64,000 nucleotides of DNA from Uliginosibacterium flavum. GTDB lineage: Bacteria; Pseudomonadota; Gammaproteobacteria; Burkholderiales; Rhodocyclaceae. The position numbers were made by a program, and so were the translations under genes. The notes beneath the pieces were generated by a model, which worked only from the letters and a program-made list of their open reading frames with translations, was not told where the DNA came from and searched no databases. The DNA is taken from positions 310,001 through 374,000 of the forward strand of contig NZ_JBEWZI010000001.1 in the NCBI RefSeq assembly GCF_040566545.1, read 5' to 3'. Shown one piece after another: positions 39,222 to 48,011 of the stretch (positions are counted from its first letter, which is position 1; every line of letters begins with the position of its first letter).

Positions 39222-40667
39222 ATGACCTGCCTGCCGCGCTTCCAGCCCTCCCCTCACCACTGTGTCGCGCCATTGCTGCTCGCCCTGCTGCTAAGCCAGC
39301 CAGCGCTTGCCGCCGAGCCACTCAGCCCACCTGCGATCACGACAGTCGATCTGAGCCGCGAACCCTTGCCGCCGCTGGATCCGTCAATCCCCGAGCAATC
39401 CCTGCGCATTGGCAACGCCAGCTTCAAAGGGCGTTTCATCACCGATGCCAAAAGCGGTGTCATCACCGGCCAGGTCACGATCAGCTGGGACAACGGTGAT
39501 CGTTTCAGCGGCCGCATGATCAGTGGCAAACGCCAGGGACCGGGCAAATTCGAATGGGCCAACGGCCAGAGCTATGAGGGCGACTGGCGCGACGACATGC
39601 CCGACGGGCGCGGAAGCCAGATTTTCGCCAGCGGCGACCGCTACGAAGGCGACATGAAAGCTGGCGTTCCGGAAGGCTTCGGCAGCTATTCAGACAAAGC
39701 CGGCAACCGCTACGAAGGCAATTGGCAAGCCGGTCTGAAACACGGCAAAGGCAAATATCAGTGGGCGAACGGTCAGTCCTACAACGGCGACTGGGTTCAA
39801 GATCACCCCTCGGGCCAGGGCGAGCTGATTTTTGCGAATGGCGACAAATATACCGGTGCCGTAAAGGCCGGCTTGCCGGAGGGCAAGGGCAGCAAGATTT
39901 TCGCCTCCTCGGGCGACCGCTACGAAGGTGAATTCAAAGCCGGCGAAGCTCACGGCAGCGGCAACTACCTGTGGAAGAGCGGCGACCTGTACCAAGGCGC
40001 ATGGGCCAGCGGCCGCAAGACTGGCGCGGGTCGCTACACTTGGGTCAATGGCGATTACTGGGAAGGCAATTTTTCCGACGATCGTCAGCTGGATGGGCGC
40101 TTGTACTTCACACCCAACATCATTGTGGATCAGGCCGCCATCGAAAAACTCGTGCAGCAGACCCGTGCGGCCTACGACTCAGGCGGCACCCGCAGCGTCA
40201 GCGACAAACCACTGGATGTGGCACGCCTGTCGGCGATCCCGATGGTCGCGCTGGAACTGAAAGTCTGCGAGCGCCCCGAGGCAGCCCTCGACTGCCGCCA
40301 GCGCGTGCTGCGCGAAGTCGAAACAGGCAGCCTGTTCAAACACAACTGGCAAACCATGTTCAGCGACAACGCGGCCGGCAAAGCCCCGACGAGCTACGAA
40401 GTGGACAAGAGCAGCGTCAGCGAACTCGGCCGCGTTTTTTCATGGTTCCGTTTCCTGAACTCGGCAAATGGCGACTCACGCAACACCGGCATCAAGTACG
40501 ACTGCCGCAGCGAAGCGCTGGAAATCCAGCTGCTCTACAACTGCACGGGCGGCGCGCAAACAGCGACCTGCACGCTAGACCGCAACTTCGACAAATACGT
40601 CGGCAAGGCCATTCCAGCAGCAACCATCAAGGGCTGGTTCAAGAGCGCCTGCGAGCGCGGCGGCTGA
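39222..40667 (+). CDS. Exported MORN-repeat protein
   Basis: The 481-residue protein has a signal peptide (LLLALLLSQPALAAE). At least seven tandem MORN repeats follow, about residues 70-290: for example GQSYEGDWRDDMPDGRG, GDRYEGDMKAGVPEGFG and GNRYEGNWQAGLKHGKG. The C-terminal region of roughly 190 residues, rich in paired cysteines, matches no family I recognise. MORN repeats form elongated beta sheets that bind lipids or proteins. I start at 39222 because a strong terminator lies upstream at 39097-39145. Function unknown. Confidence 0.85.
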   Translation: MTCLPRFQPSPHHCVAPLLLALLLSQPALAAEPLSPPAITTVDLSREPLPPLDPSIPEQSLRIGNASFKGRFITDAKSGVITGQVTISWDNGDRFSGRMISGKRQGPGKFEWANGQSYEGDWRDDMPDGRGSQIFASGDRYEGDMKAGVPEGFGSYSDKAGNRYEGNWQAGLKHGKGKYQWANGQSYNGDWVQDHPSGQGELIFANGDKYTGAVKAGLPEGKGSKIFASSGDRYEGEFKAGEAHGSGNYLWKSGDLYQGAWASGRKTGAGRYTWVNGDYWEGNFSDDRQLDGRLYFTPNIIVDQAAIEKLVQQTRAAYDSGGTRSVSDKPLDVARLSAIPMVALELKVCERPEAALDCRQRVLREVETGSLFKHNWQTMFSDNAAGKAPTSYEVDKSSVSELGRVFSWFRFLNSANGDSRNTGIKYDCRSEALEIQLLYNCTGGAQTATCTLDRNFDKYVGKAIPAATIKGWFKSACERGG

Positions 40668-40737
40668 TTCGTGAATTTGTAACGGCCACGTTGAAAGGCC
40701 GGTTTCCCTTAAGCTGAAGTCGGCAGGCCCGAACATC

Positions 40738-40949
40738 CCCTCCCTCTTTAAGAGGGAGGGCGAGGGTGGGGGTAAATACGTCAAAGACAAGACTTGGCCT
40801 TATTGAACGTGAGAACCCCCATCCCAACCTTCCCCCTTGAAGGGGGAAGGAGCCGTTTTGGGCCGGCCACTGAAGAGCCGCACCCAGACTAGCTCTTCAG
40901 CACCCCTGCTTCAAGAGCAAAGCCGGGCGAGGCTCTTCAAGCAATGCCA
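40738..40949. repeat. Intergenic repeats: GAGGGAGGG palindrome pair and a dispersed element
   Basis: CCCTCCCTCTTTAAGAGGGA with GGCGAGGGTGGGGGT (40738-40773) and ACCCCCATCCCAACC with CCCCCTTGAAGGGGGAAGG (40814-40850) resemble a common intergenic repeat pair. A dispersed-element copy follows at 40871-40949 (CTGAAGAGCCGCACCC, GGCTCTTCAAGCAATGCC). No gene is present. Confidence 0.75.
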
Positions 40950-40957
40950 CTGCAGAA

Positions 40958-41458
40958 TCAATGCTGATGCGCACGCCCCATTGCTGGCGCGGAGCCGGCT
41001 ACCGGAGCCGCCACACCCAGACCTTGTACCTCCACCTCCACCGTAATCTCGCCCGCCTTCTCGAACTTCAGCTTGAGCGGAAATTTCTCGCCCTCCTTCA
41101 GCGGCGCCTTCAGTTCGATGAACATGATGTGCAAACCGCCCGGCTGCAAGGCCACGCTCTTGCCGGCAGGCAAATCAATCCCACGCTCCAGCTTGCTCAT
41201 GCGCATCACGTTGCCTTCCATGATCATGGTATGCAGCTCCACCACATTCGACACGCCAGCCTGTGCCGAAACCAGGCGATCCGCCGGGCCGCTGTTTTCA
41301 ATCTTCAGAAAACCGCCGCCCGCCTGCGCACCCGGGGGCGTGGCGCGCGTCCAGGGTTGAATGATCTTGAGCGTGCCAGTCGTGTAATCGTGAGCACTGA
41401 CACCGTTTGAAACCAGCACAAGCGCCGCCAGGCTGATGAAGTATTTAAAGTTTTTCAT
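40958..41458 (-). CDS. Periplasmic copper chaperone PCu(A)C family
   Basis: The 166-residue protein has a signal peptide (MKNFKYFISLAALVLVSNGVSA) and the PCu(A)C domain: IIQPWTRATPPGAQAGGGFLKIENSGPADRL, VELHTMIMEGNVMRMSKL and LQPGGLHIMFIELKAPLKEG. The H-M-M-H-M copper ligands sit in HTMIM, MRM and LHIM. A His-rich tail (GRAHQH) ends the protein. These chaperones deliver Cu(I) to cytochrome oxidase CuA or to export. It is last in a three-gene minus-strand cluster with the YcnI and DUF2946 genes. Confidence 0.93.
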   Translation of the reverse strand: MKNFKYFISLAALVLVSNGVSAHDYTTGTLKIIQPWTRATPPGAQAGGGFLKIENSGPADRLVSAQAGVSNVVELHTMIMEGNVMRMSKLERGIDLPAGKSVALQPGGLHIMFIELKAPLKEGEKFPLKLKFEKAGEITVEVEVQGLGVAAPVAGSAPAMGRAHQH

Positions 41459-41514
41459 AAAACATCCTTTCGTTTGAGCAAGACCCATCGGGCCTTGCCG
41501 GATAGAAGAAAATA

Positions 41515-42039
41515 TCAATGCTGATGCGCAGGCACCGCATCCACCGGCGTCAGTAACAGCTGAGCTGCCGGAAAAGCCGGGCGATCCTTGCCGTCCTGAA
41601 TCGCCGCCCAATCGTTCTCGCCTTTTTCGCAGCGCTGCAGCACGCGGATGTACTGCTTGCCCGCCTGCGCCGGCAGCGTCGTACGCACGACAAACTCGTC
41701 GTACTCCGCATCCAGCAGGCGGCCGCCGCTCCAGGTAAATTCGGCGGCGCGTTCCGTCACCGGCTTGCCATGCGAGTCGTAAGGCTGGGCCAGTTTTTCC
41801 GTGCGGATGGACAGCCCCCAACCCGGCTTGGGCATGGGCTTGGCGCCGACGAATCCGGCGGGCAAAAAGACCGTGACACTGGTCGTCGGCGCCCCCTCAC
41901 AGCCATGTCCCACGCGGAAAACAGCCTTGTAATTGCTGCCCACAGCGGCAGATTGCTGTTCAAGGGTGACATGTGCCTGCGCGGCAGGCAGGCTGCCGGC
42001 AAGCAGGGCCTGCAGCGCGAACTTCATTTTTGTATTCAT
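41515..42039 (-). CDS. YcnI/DUF1775-like periplasmic copper-binding protein
   Basis: The 174-residue protein has a signal peptide ending AQA|HVTLEQQSA. The mature N-terminal histidine and the tryptophan of FTWSGGRLLDAEYDEFV fit the monohistidine copper brace of YcnI proteins. Other typical blocks are YKAVFRVGHGCEGAPTTSVTVFLPAGF and MPKPGWGLSIRTEKL. GGAGAGAAG precedes the ATG at 42039. It lies between the DUF2946 and PCu(A)C genes, a common pairing in copper homeostasis. Confidence 0.92.
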   Translation of the reverse strand: MNTKMKFALQALLAGSLPAAQAHVTLEQQSAAVGSNYKAVFRVGHGCEGAPTTSVTVFLPAGFVGAKPMPKPGWGLSIRTEKLAQPYDSHGKPVTERAAEFTWSGGRLLDAEYDEFVVRTTLPAQAGKQYIRVLQRCEKGENDWAAIQDGKDRPAFPAAQLLLTPVDAVPAHQH

Positions 42040-42119
42040 TCTTCTCTCCATTGCGGCCACGAACGGCCAGAGGCATTCCGCACCCGCAGGGCGAAATGCA
42101 CAGCGCTTGTTGAATCAGC

Positions 42120-42503
42120 TCAAACGGAGAAAAGGGGCGGCGCGCGCGAGATATACGCCGGCCAGCCCGGCGCAGGCAGCGCAGCAAGAACTGGCAGAGA
42201 GGCCTGAACATGCTCCATCCCGGAGAGCAGCGCAGGCTGGGCATCTACCGACGGCGTCAGCGCAAAGTGAGCACCCGCAAGGCAGAGCGGGCAGCTTGCT
42301 TGCAAAGCCTTGACTGGCGCGTCTTTCCCGGGAGTATCAAACTTGACGAAGACACTTCGCACGCCCATCGTCGAACACACTTCCATGCGCACGCCGGCCT
42401 GCATCGGCAAGGCCATCCACACAGGCATCAAGGCATGAAAGATCACCGCCAGAATGGCGAGAACAAGGATACGAGGCGAAGCGGCAGAAACGCGGATGTG
42501 CAT
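42120..42503 (-). CDS. DUF2946-like small membrane protein
   Basis: The 127-residue protein has an N-terminal hydrophobic segment (ILVLAILAVIFHALMPVWMALPM). A periplasmic part follows with ASCPLCLAGAHFALTP and a C-terminal ISRAPP motif, as in DUF2946 proteins of copper loci. The CPLC pair could bind copper. It leads the cluster with the YcnI and PCu(A)C genes. The start is the ATG at 42503. The divergent gap to the phosphotransferase gene should contain the operon promoter. Confidence 0.75.
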   Translation of the reverse strand: MHIRVSAASPRILVLAILAVIFHALMPVWMALPMQAGVRMEVCSTMGVRSVFVKFDTPGKDAPVKALQASCPLCLAGAHFALTPSVDAQPALLSGMEHVQASLPVLAALPAPGWPAYISRAPPLFSV

Positions 42504-42690
42504 GCTGGGCGGGATTATGCCTGAGCAGGCCGGAGCATAAACCCGCTTTGCAATACAGGTTTTAATGCCAATCCACAGCCATGCCCTGCGCAGCATCGAA
42601 TCGAAAGCCCGCTCCTACGGGAATATCAGCACCCCCACCCCCATCCCCTGCCCTTATGCTTGCAGCACAAGTCCAATAACGGAGCCCGCC

Positions 42691-44169
42691 ATGTTCGAAT
42701 CCGCCGAAGTCGGTCACGCCATCGACAAGAAAACCTTCCGTGCCGCCGAAGAAGCCCTGCGTGGCGAACTGCTGCTGGCGCAGAACGCGCTGCGCGAGCA
42801 AAGCAAATTCCCGGTGGTGCTGCTGATTTCTGGCGTCGACGGCGCCGGCAAGGGCGAAACCATCGCCCAGCTCTACGAATGGATGGACCCGCGTTTTCTC
42901 AGCACCTTCGCCTTCTCCGCCCCAAGCGACGAAGAACGCGAGCGCCCCTTCATGTGGCGCTACTGGCGGGCGCTGCCGCCCAAGGGCCGCATCGGCATCT
43001 TCTCCGGCTCCTGGTATTCGATCCCGATTGCCGAGCGCATCACCCGCAAGCTCTCACGCGGCGGGCTGGACAACCGCCTGGACCAGATCAACCACTTCGA
43101 ATCCATGCTCGTGAATGAAGGTGCGCTGGTCCTCAAATTCTGGTTCCACCTCTCGCGCGAGGGCCAGAAAGTCCGCCTGAAGACGCTCGAAAGAAATCCG
43201 CGCACCGCCTGGCGCGTCACCAAGCTGTCCTGGGCGCGCACCAAGACTTATGACGAACTGCAGGACGTGGCCGGTCACGTGCTGCGCGTCACCAACACCG
43301 CCGCCGCGCCCTGGATCATCGTCGACGGCACCGACGACAATTACCGCAACCTGCGCGTCGGCCGTGCCCTGCTCGATGCACTCAAGGCGCATCTGGCCGA
43401 CAGCCATCAGCCGCCCGTGGCACCACCCGCCCCGCTGATCACCAGCATCGATGATCGCAACGTGCTGACTGCGCTGGATTTGTCGCAAGTGCTGCCGGAC
43501 AAGAAATACCAGCTCGAACTCGCCAAATGGCAAGGCAAGCTTTCCGAACTCTCACGCCACAAGAAATTCGCCGGCCGCTCGCTGGTACTCGCCTTCGAAG
43601 GCATGGACGCCGCCGGCAAAGGCAGCAGCATCCGCCGCATCACCGCCGCGCTCGACCCGCGCCAGTTCCAGATCATCCCGATCGCCGCGCCCACCGACGA
43701 AGAGCGCGCCCAGCCCTATCTGTGGCGATTCTGGCGGCACATCCCGCGCCAGGGCCGGGTCAGCATCTTCGACCGCTCCTGGTACGGCCGCGTGCTGGTC
43801 GAGCGCATCGAAGGCTACTGCAGCGAAGCCGACTGGCTGCGCGCCTACGCCGAGATCAACGACTTCGAGCACGAACTGGTCGAAGCTGGCGCCATCGTCC
43901 TGAAATTCTGGCTGCAGATCGACAAGGCCGAGCAGATGCGCCGCTTCAAGGAACGCGAAGCCATCGAACACAAGCGCTTCAAGATCACCCCCGATGACTG
44001 GCGCAACCGCAAGAAATGGAACGCCTACCAGCAAGCCGCCGTCGACCTCATCGACCGCACCAGCACCGGCAAAGCCCCGTGGATCGTGGTCGAAGCCAAT
44101 GACAAGAACTTCGCGCGGGTGAAGATTTTGAAGGCGATTTGCGGGGCGCTGGAGAAGGCGCTGGGGTGA
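42691..44169 (+). CDS. pap: Polyphosphate:AMP phosphotransferase (two-domain PPK2)
   Basis: The 492-residue protein consists of two PPK2 domains in tandem. Each has a Walker A loop (LISGVDGAGKGETIAQL at about 49 and AFEGMDAAGKGSSIRRI at about 305) and the lid-region arginines and acidic residues (DEERERPFMWRYWR, DEERAQPYLWRFWR). Two-domain PPK2s of this length (class II) phosphorylate AMP to ADP using polyphosphate. The N-terminal domain has GSWYSIPIAERI where the second has DRSWYGRVLVERI, so only the C-terminal domain keeps the full catalytic aspartate. GGAGCCCGCC precedes the start. Confidence 0.92.
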   Translation: MFESAEVGHAIDKKTFRAAEEALRGELLLAQNALREQSKFPVVLLISGVDGAGKGETIAQLYEWMDPRFLSTFAFSAPSDEERERPFMWRYWRALPPKGRIGIFSGSWYSIPIAERITRKLSRGGLDNRLDQINHFESMLVNEGALVLKFWFHLSREGQKVRLKTLERNPRTAWRVTKLSWARTKTYDELQDVAGHVLRVTNTAAAPWIIVDGTDDNYRNLRVGRALLDALKAHLADSHQPPVAPPAPLITSIDDRNVLTALDLSQVLPDKKYQLELAKWQGKLSELSRHKKFAGRSLVLAFEGMDAAGKGSSIRRITAALDPRQFQIIPIAAPTDEERAQPYLWRFWRHIPRQGRVSIFDRSWYGRVLVERIEGYCSEADWLRAYAEINDFEHELVEAGAIVLKFWLQIDKAEQMRRFKEREAIEHKRFKITPDDWRNRKKWNAYQQAAVDLIDRTSTGKAPWIVVEANDKNFARVKILKAICGALEKALG

Positions 44170-44172
44170 ATG

Positions 44173-44283
44173 TGTAAGGTGCGCATTGCGCACCATTCCG
44201 TCGCCGCGATCATCGCAGGAACCGGATCAGGTGTGCCGGTGCGCGGACGTTGTACCGATCCGCGTGCGCGGTGCGCACCCTAC
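44173..44283. repeat. GTAAGGTGCGC palindromic element
   Basis: GTAAGGTGCGCATTGCGCACC on the left is mirrored by GCGGTGCGCACCCTAC at the right end. It abuts the stop of the phosphotransferase gene and precedes the second DUF2971 gene. Confidence 0.8.
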
Positions 44284-44331
44284 CGGGTTACTCCGGGTTA
44301 AGGCCTCAGTTTCTTATGTGTCAGGAAAATC

Positions 44332-44970
44332 ATGCTTCTCTACAAATACAGAACATTTGAGCAACTTGAATTCCTGCTCGATATCATTGTTTCTGAACGC
44401 CTATATTGCTCAAGCTATAGCAACCTCAATGATCCGTTTGAAGGCATGCTCTTTCATATGAAAAGGGGATTTATTTCTTTCAGGGGGAACTTCCATCCAG
44501 CCTCACAAAAATCCGTCAGGGCCGTTTCCCCAGTCAAAGATGCTTTTATTCTGAAAGACGAACCAAGAGTATGCAGCCTTTCTTCGGATCCAACAGACGT
44601 TAAGCTTTGGTCCTTTTATGCTGCAGGTCACACCGGCGTAACCGTCGAAATTGATTTCGATAACATTACCGACGCTTTAAAGGTTGAATATGAAGACACC
44701 CTTCCAGATTATTCGGAGTCGGGCATTGCGCTTTTGGAGCCAAAAAATGTTCTTCTTCGCAAAACGAAGGCGTGGGAGTACGAAAGCGAGTACAGGATCA
44801 TAAATGACGTTGCGTATTACCCGATTTCGGGCAGAGTAAAACGCGTTCTAATTGGTCATAAAGCATCGGAAGATCGATATTGTCTTCTGAAAAAACTCCT
44901 CCCTTCACACATACAATTGGTTCGAACTCGACTGGACTACGAAAGAGTTTCTATCGTCGAAAAGCGGTAA
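44332..44970 (+). CDS. DUF2971 family protein (second copy)
   Basis: The 212-residue protein has LLYKYRTFEQLEFLLDIIVSERLYCSSYSNLNDPFEGML at the N-terminus, VCSLSSDPTDVKLWSFYAAGHTGVTVEI in the middle and WEYESEYRIINDVAYYP later. These blocks match the 6076-6885 gene (KYR, NDPFE, WSFY, EYRI), but the two are clearly diverged. Base composition is AT-rich relative to neighbours, again suggesting acquisition. I cannot assign a reaction. AGGAAAATC precedes the ATG. Confidence 0.8.
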   Translation: MLLYKYRTFEQLEFLLDIIVSERLYCSSYSNLNDPFEGMLFHMKRGFISFRGNFHPASQKSVRAVSPVKDAFILKDEPRVCSLSSDPTDVKLWSFYAAGHTGVTVEIDFDNITDALKVEYEDTLPDYSESGIALLEPKNVLLRKTKAWEYESEYRIINDVAYYPISGRVKRVLIGHKASEDRYCLLKKLLPSHIQLVRTRLDYERVSIVEKR

Positions 44971-45107
44971 GCTGAATAGTTTTCGTAGCTGAATACAAGG
45001 CAGCTCATTGACCCGCGCGGTCCAAACATCCAATCCGGGACGATGTTGTCATCCGCACCATTCCGCGCGGCTTACGCCTACGGCTAACCCGCCCTTGAAA
45101 CCCGACC

Positions 45108-45190
45108 TGCCCGAAGACCCGCACCCCATTTTCCTCTACGACACCCCATCCCGCAGAGCCTTGCTGCAGGCGGCTCTTCAGGTAGGCATG
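45108..45190. repeat. Dispersed element copy
   Basis: CCCGAAGACCCGCACCCC opens the copy, and CAGAGCCTTGCTGCAGGCGG with CTCTTCAGGTAGGCATG closes it. It lies between the DUF2971 and SIR2-like genes, which converge. Confidence 0.75.
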
Positions 45191-45206
45191 TAAGCAGCGC
45201 TAAGAA

Positions 45207-46055
45207 TCAGCACACAGCCGCGTCAGGCTCTTTCATCAAGGCCTGAAAGCTTTCTTCGATCAGCATGATGTTGTGGCGCTTGCAGAACTTGATTTCCTTG
45301 CGCGTCGGCTCGGGCAAAAACGCCCATCCACCTTCGGGGGCTGCGCCGGCGATCAGGTCACTCATCACCATGCGTTCGGTATCACGATCAAGGCGCATGC
45401 CGATGAAGAGGTAGCGCTTGTTCAGGCGCAGAGTCTTGACGAAAGGTGGAACGGCCAGGCCGCCCATCAATTCGGTGATGTAGTCGACGTAGTCAGCGTC
45501 CGAGGCGATATAACTGGGCTGCGGTAGCGGTGAGCCGAGTGGCTTGAACAGTACGGGCAAGGCTTCGGTGGCGTCCTCGGGCTGAATCGGGGTGTAGCGC
45601 TGGCCGTCGCTCTGGTACAGGTTGAAGCGATACAGCAGTCCGCTCATGCGGGCGCAGCCTTGCACCAGGTAATGCGGGATTCCTGCGTAACTGTCGAGCA
45701 GCTGGGTGTCCCGGTTGATGTCGATCACATAGCGCGGGCTGATGTGCTTGATCCAGTCGTGCAACGCGGAGCGCGTCCAGGGCGTCTCGCCGTAGGTTTT
45801 GGTCAGGAAGTTGCTGATGCTGGCACGCCCGCGTTTGAGCTCGATATTCATCGCGGCGCGTGCGAATTCGTACATCAGCTTCTGCGCCATCGGTTTGCCA
45901 TCATTCAAGCCGTAGATCAGCTCGTCGCTGGTGGCGGGCATGCGCGCCAGCGTTGGCGGAGACACGACATCGGCCAGTACCTCGGCTCCAAGACAAGGCA
46001 CGACGGAGCCGTCCTTCAGGCCGGCAATGATCTCTGAGAGTAGCGCTGAATCCAT
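45207..46055 (-). CDS. SIR2-like domain protein (SIR2_2 type), probably not a canonical NADase
   Basis: The 282-residue protein shows a Rossmann-like entry (SVVPCLGAEVLAD), then SPRYVIDINRDTQLLDSY with N114 and D116 where SIR2 proteins have the TNYD motif. EALPVLFKPLGSPLPQPSYI and SDADYVDYITELMG follow, then KRYLFIGMRLDRDTERMV. The catalytic histidine expected in the K-HG-S motif is replaced by Leu173 (KPLGS). Cytosolic, with no signal peptide. Related proteins include anti-phage NADases, but the lost histidine argues against hydrolysis by the usual mechanism. No partner effector gene is adjacent. Confidence 0.75.
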   Translation of the reverse strand: MDSALLSEIIAGLKDGSVVPCLGAEVLADVVSPPTLARMPATSDELIYGLNDGKPMAQKLMYEFARAAMNIELKRGRASISNFLTKTYGETPWTRSALHDWIKHISPRYVIDINRDTQLLDSYAGIPHYLVQGCARMSGLLYRFNLYQSDGQRYTPIQPEDATEALPVLFKPLGSPLPQPSYIASDADYVDYITELMGGLAVPPFVKTLRLNKRYLFIGMRLDRDTERMVMSDLIAGAAPEGGWAFLPEPTRKEIKFCKRHNIMLIEESFQALMKEPDAAVC

Positions 46056-46422
46056 GGCGGTTTCCTGTCACAAAGTGGGTCATGAAGCACTCCACGCAAG
46101 ATCCAGGCCCTGAACGACGGATGCGATCCGTGACCAGAAAATCATTCAGGCGCAATGCGTTCGTAATGCGCCGAATGAAACATTGTCGCAATGCCACCCG
46201 ATCCGGCAGTCCCGTTCAGGCAGGCCTTTGGCATCAAACTTCCGTCGTTCCCGCGAAGGCTGTTGATCCTTACGGTACGACGCCAATCCAGCAGAATGCG
46301 CAGCGTCTATTGGCCGCCTACGAGACCGCCCACGACCTACCCGAAGAGCGGCTCCCCGCGTGCCTTTGCAGACACCTCCCTGAAGAGCCTTGCTGCATGC
46401 AGCTCTTCGGGCACGTGGTAAC
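46056..46422. other. Gap between SIR2-like and copper chaperone genes
   Basis: No credible gene. A dispersed-element copy occupies 46339-46414, with a strong inner palindrome (GAAGAGCC-ttgctgcatgc-AGCTCTTC). The part from 46090 to 46330 shows nothing recognised. Confidence 0.5.
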
Positions 46423-46614
46423 TCAGGCTGGATCGAAGCCTGCGTCGGACAGGCGCGCCACGACCGCATCCCGCGACTGGCTGGTTTCGACCTTGACGTG
46501 CTTTGTCGCGACGTCAATCTCGACTTGGGCGCTGGCGTCCAGCTCGCCAAGGATACGGGTGATGGTCCTGGCACAGCCGCCGCAGCTGATGCCCGGCACG
46601 GTGAATTCATACAT
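46423..46614 (-). CDS. CopZ-like heavy-metal-associated chaperone
   Basis: The 63-residue single HMA domain (ferredoxin-like fold) starts MYEFTVPGISCGGCARTITR. The Cu(I)-binding pair is CGGC (C11, C14 counting from the ATG at 46614), and the end reads VVARLSDAGFDPA. It would carry copper in the cytoplasm to the CopA ATPase encoded at 52987. The family's usual GMxCxxC is GISCGGC here, a conservative change. AAGGAGCTCACC precedes the start. Confidence 0.9.
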   Translation of the reverse strand: MYEFTVPGISCGGCARTITRILGELDASAQVEIDVATKHVKVETSQSRDAVVARLSDAGFDPA

Positions 46615-46758
46615 GGTGAGCTCCTTGGGTTGAATGGCGGATCCGGTGTGCAAAGCGGACCGCTCATGCAGTCGACATGGACGGAGCGGCTTTGAAAACG
46701 AAATGAATGATCAGCCTTGCCATGGAGGGAGAGTCAAGCGCGAGTTCAGCGCCGCGGC

Positions 46759-47730
46759 TCAGTGTTCGGCGAAATTCCGGGCTTCCGACGGCAACTCGCC
46801 GAAGAGCTGGCGGTAGTCCTTGGCAAACTGGCTCAGGTGCGTGAAGCCCCAGGAATAGGCCACGGCCGAGATCGACATGCGGCTGTCGCCCTGCTTGAGC
46901 GAGCGTCTTACTTCATTGAGACGCAGGCTGCGGATGAAGGCCAGCGGCGGCATGCCGGTCACCTCCTCGACGCTGTTCTGCAGGGTGCGGCGACTGACAT
47001 GCAGATCCCGGCACAGATCCGGAATCGACGGCGCCTCGCCCGGCTGGGCAAGCACCTGCTCACGGACGCGGCTGACAATCTGCTGGCGCGAAGAGACACA
47101 GCGGCGAGCGGCAGGCGGACTGGTACGGCCTTGCTGCAGCACTTCCACCAGCACATCGAAAACCCGCAGCTGCAAGGTGGCCGGATCATCACCGGCCAGT
47201 TCGGCATCCGACAGGATATTGCTCAACGCTGCGCACAGGCGATGCTTGCGGGCCGGGACGAGGGAGATCACGTCGCGTTGCAGCAGCACACGATCGAGAT
47301 CCAGGCGCGTCGTATCTTCCAGGTATTCGGCAAAGGCCAGGCGATCCACAACGATGCCGTAAAGGTCGAAGTCCGGCGCAGTCATCAGGTCAAACTCGAC
47401 GCCGCCATCGCGTACGCACACGGCATCGGCGGCGAGCGGCTTGCTGCCCATCCACATCATGCCGTCTTCGGCTGCCGGGATGCCGAACCACACCGATTCG
47501 CGCCAGGCCGCGCAGGTCTGACGCAATTGGCGGTTGGCGCGCTCGACGAAGATCTGCGTCTTCGGCAGCCATAACTCCATGACTTCGCCTTCAAAGACGC
47601 CAGCCGAGAGCTGATCGTAGCGCTGATCCCACTGCGAGAGATTGAGCGCATGTTCATCCGCATCCCGCGCACGACTCACGCGGCGCAGACAGGAAGCGTC
47701 TGGCTCCCGGGGCTCAACAAACTGGTTCAT
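46759..47730 (-). CDS. eutR: AraC-family regulator of ethanolamine utilisation (EutR-like)
   Basis: The 323-residue regulator has a ligand-binding N-terminal domain (residues 1-220). The AraC DNA-binding domain at the C-terminus has two helix-turn-helix units: SIPDLCRDLHVSRRTLQNSVEEVTGMPPLAFIRSLRLNEVRR and ISAVAYSWGFTHLSQFAKDYRQLFGELPSE. It is divergent from the permease-eutBC operon, and two direct repeats lie before the permease. By analogy with EutR it should respond to ethanolamine plus adenosylcobalamin, but no effector-specific residue can be read here. Confidence 0.85.
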   Translation of the reverse strand: MNQFVEPREPDASCLRRVSRARDADEHALNLSQWDQRYDQLSAGVFEGEVMELWLPKTQIFVERANRQLRQTCAAWRESVWFGIPAAEDGMMWMGSKPLAADAVCVRDGGVEFDLMTAPDFDLYGIVVDRLAFAEYLEDTTRLDLDRVLLQRDVISLVPARKHRLCAALSNILSDAELAGDDPATLQLRVFDVLVEVLQQGRTSPPAARRCVSSRQQIVSRVREQVLAQPGEAPSIPDLCRDLHVSRRTLQNSVEEVTGMPPLAFIRSLRLNEVRRSLKQGDSRMSISAVAYSWGFTHLSQFAKDYRQLFGELPSEARNFAEH

Positions 47731-47913
47731 GGCAATAGCTGTCCTGACTCTAATACTTTAGCCATAAGCAAGCAGCGTACCGGGCCCAATCATTGCATGC
47801 AGACACCGCAGAGGGCGCTGACACGTTGCCTTGCCTGGGATTGCGACAGATTGCGCCCCGGCCTGGTGCAGGCCTGCCTTGAGGCTGTGCGCCGGGCGGG
47901 CGCAAACACAGGT

Positions 47914-47950
47914 GTGCCAAATCCTGATATCGACGTGCCAAAACTTGATA
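47914..47950 (+). promoter_or_regulatory. Candidate EutR operator: two 16-bp direct repeats
   Basis: GTGCCAAATCCTGATA (47914-47929) and GTGCCAAAACTTGATA (47935-47950) match at 14 of 16 positions and start 21 bp apart, two helical turns. That is the typical arrangement for AraC-type activators. The second copy ends in TTGATA, a possible -35 hexamer; a good -10 at the proper distance is not obvious. It lies 62 bp upstream of the permease ATG. Confidence 0.75.
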
Positions 47951-48011
47951 CCTGTGCAAAGGGCCTTTGACTCACGATGCACTCACCAAACCAACTCAAC
48001 TGGAGTCAATC

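Noticed and set aside
45207..46055. Calling the SIR2-like gene part of an anti-phage operon
   Set aside because: No partner gene is adjacent, the catalytic histidine is missing, and the flanking DNA is repeats and metabolic genes.
46082..46667. Coding frames between the SIR2-like and copper chaperone genes
   Set aside because: They run through a dispersed-element copy and the antisense of the chaperone; no protein features were seen.
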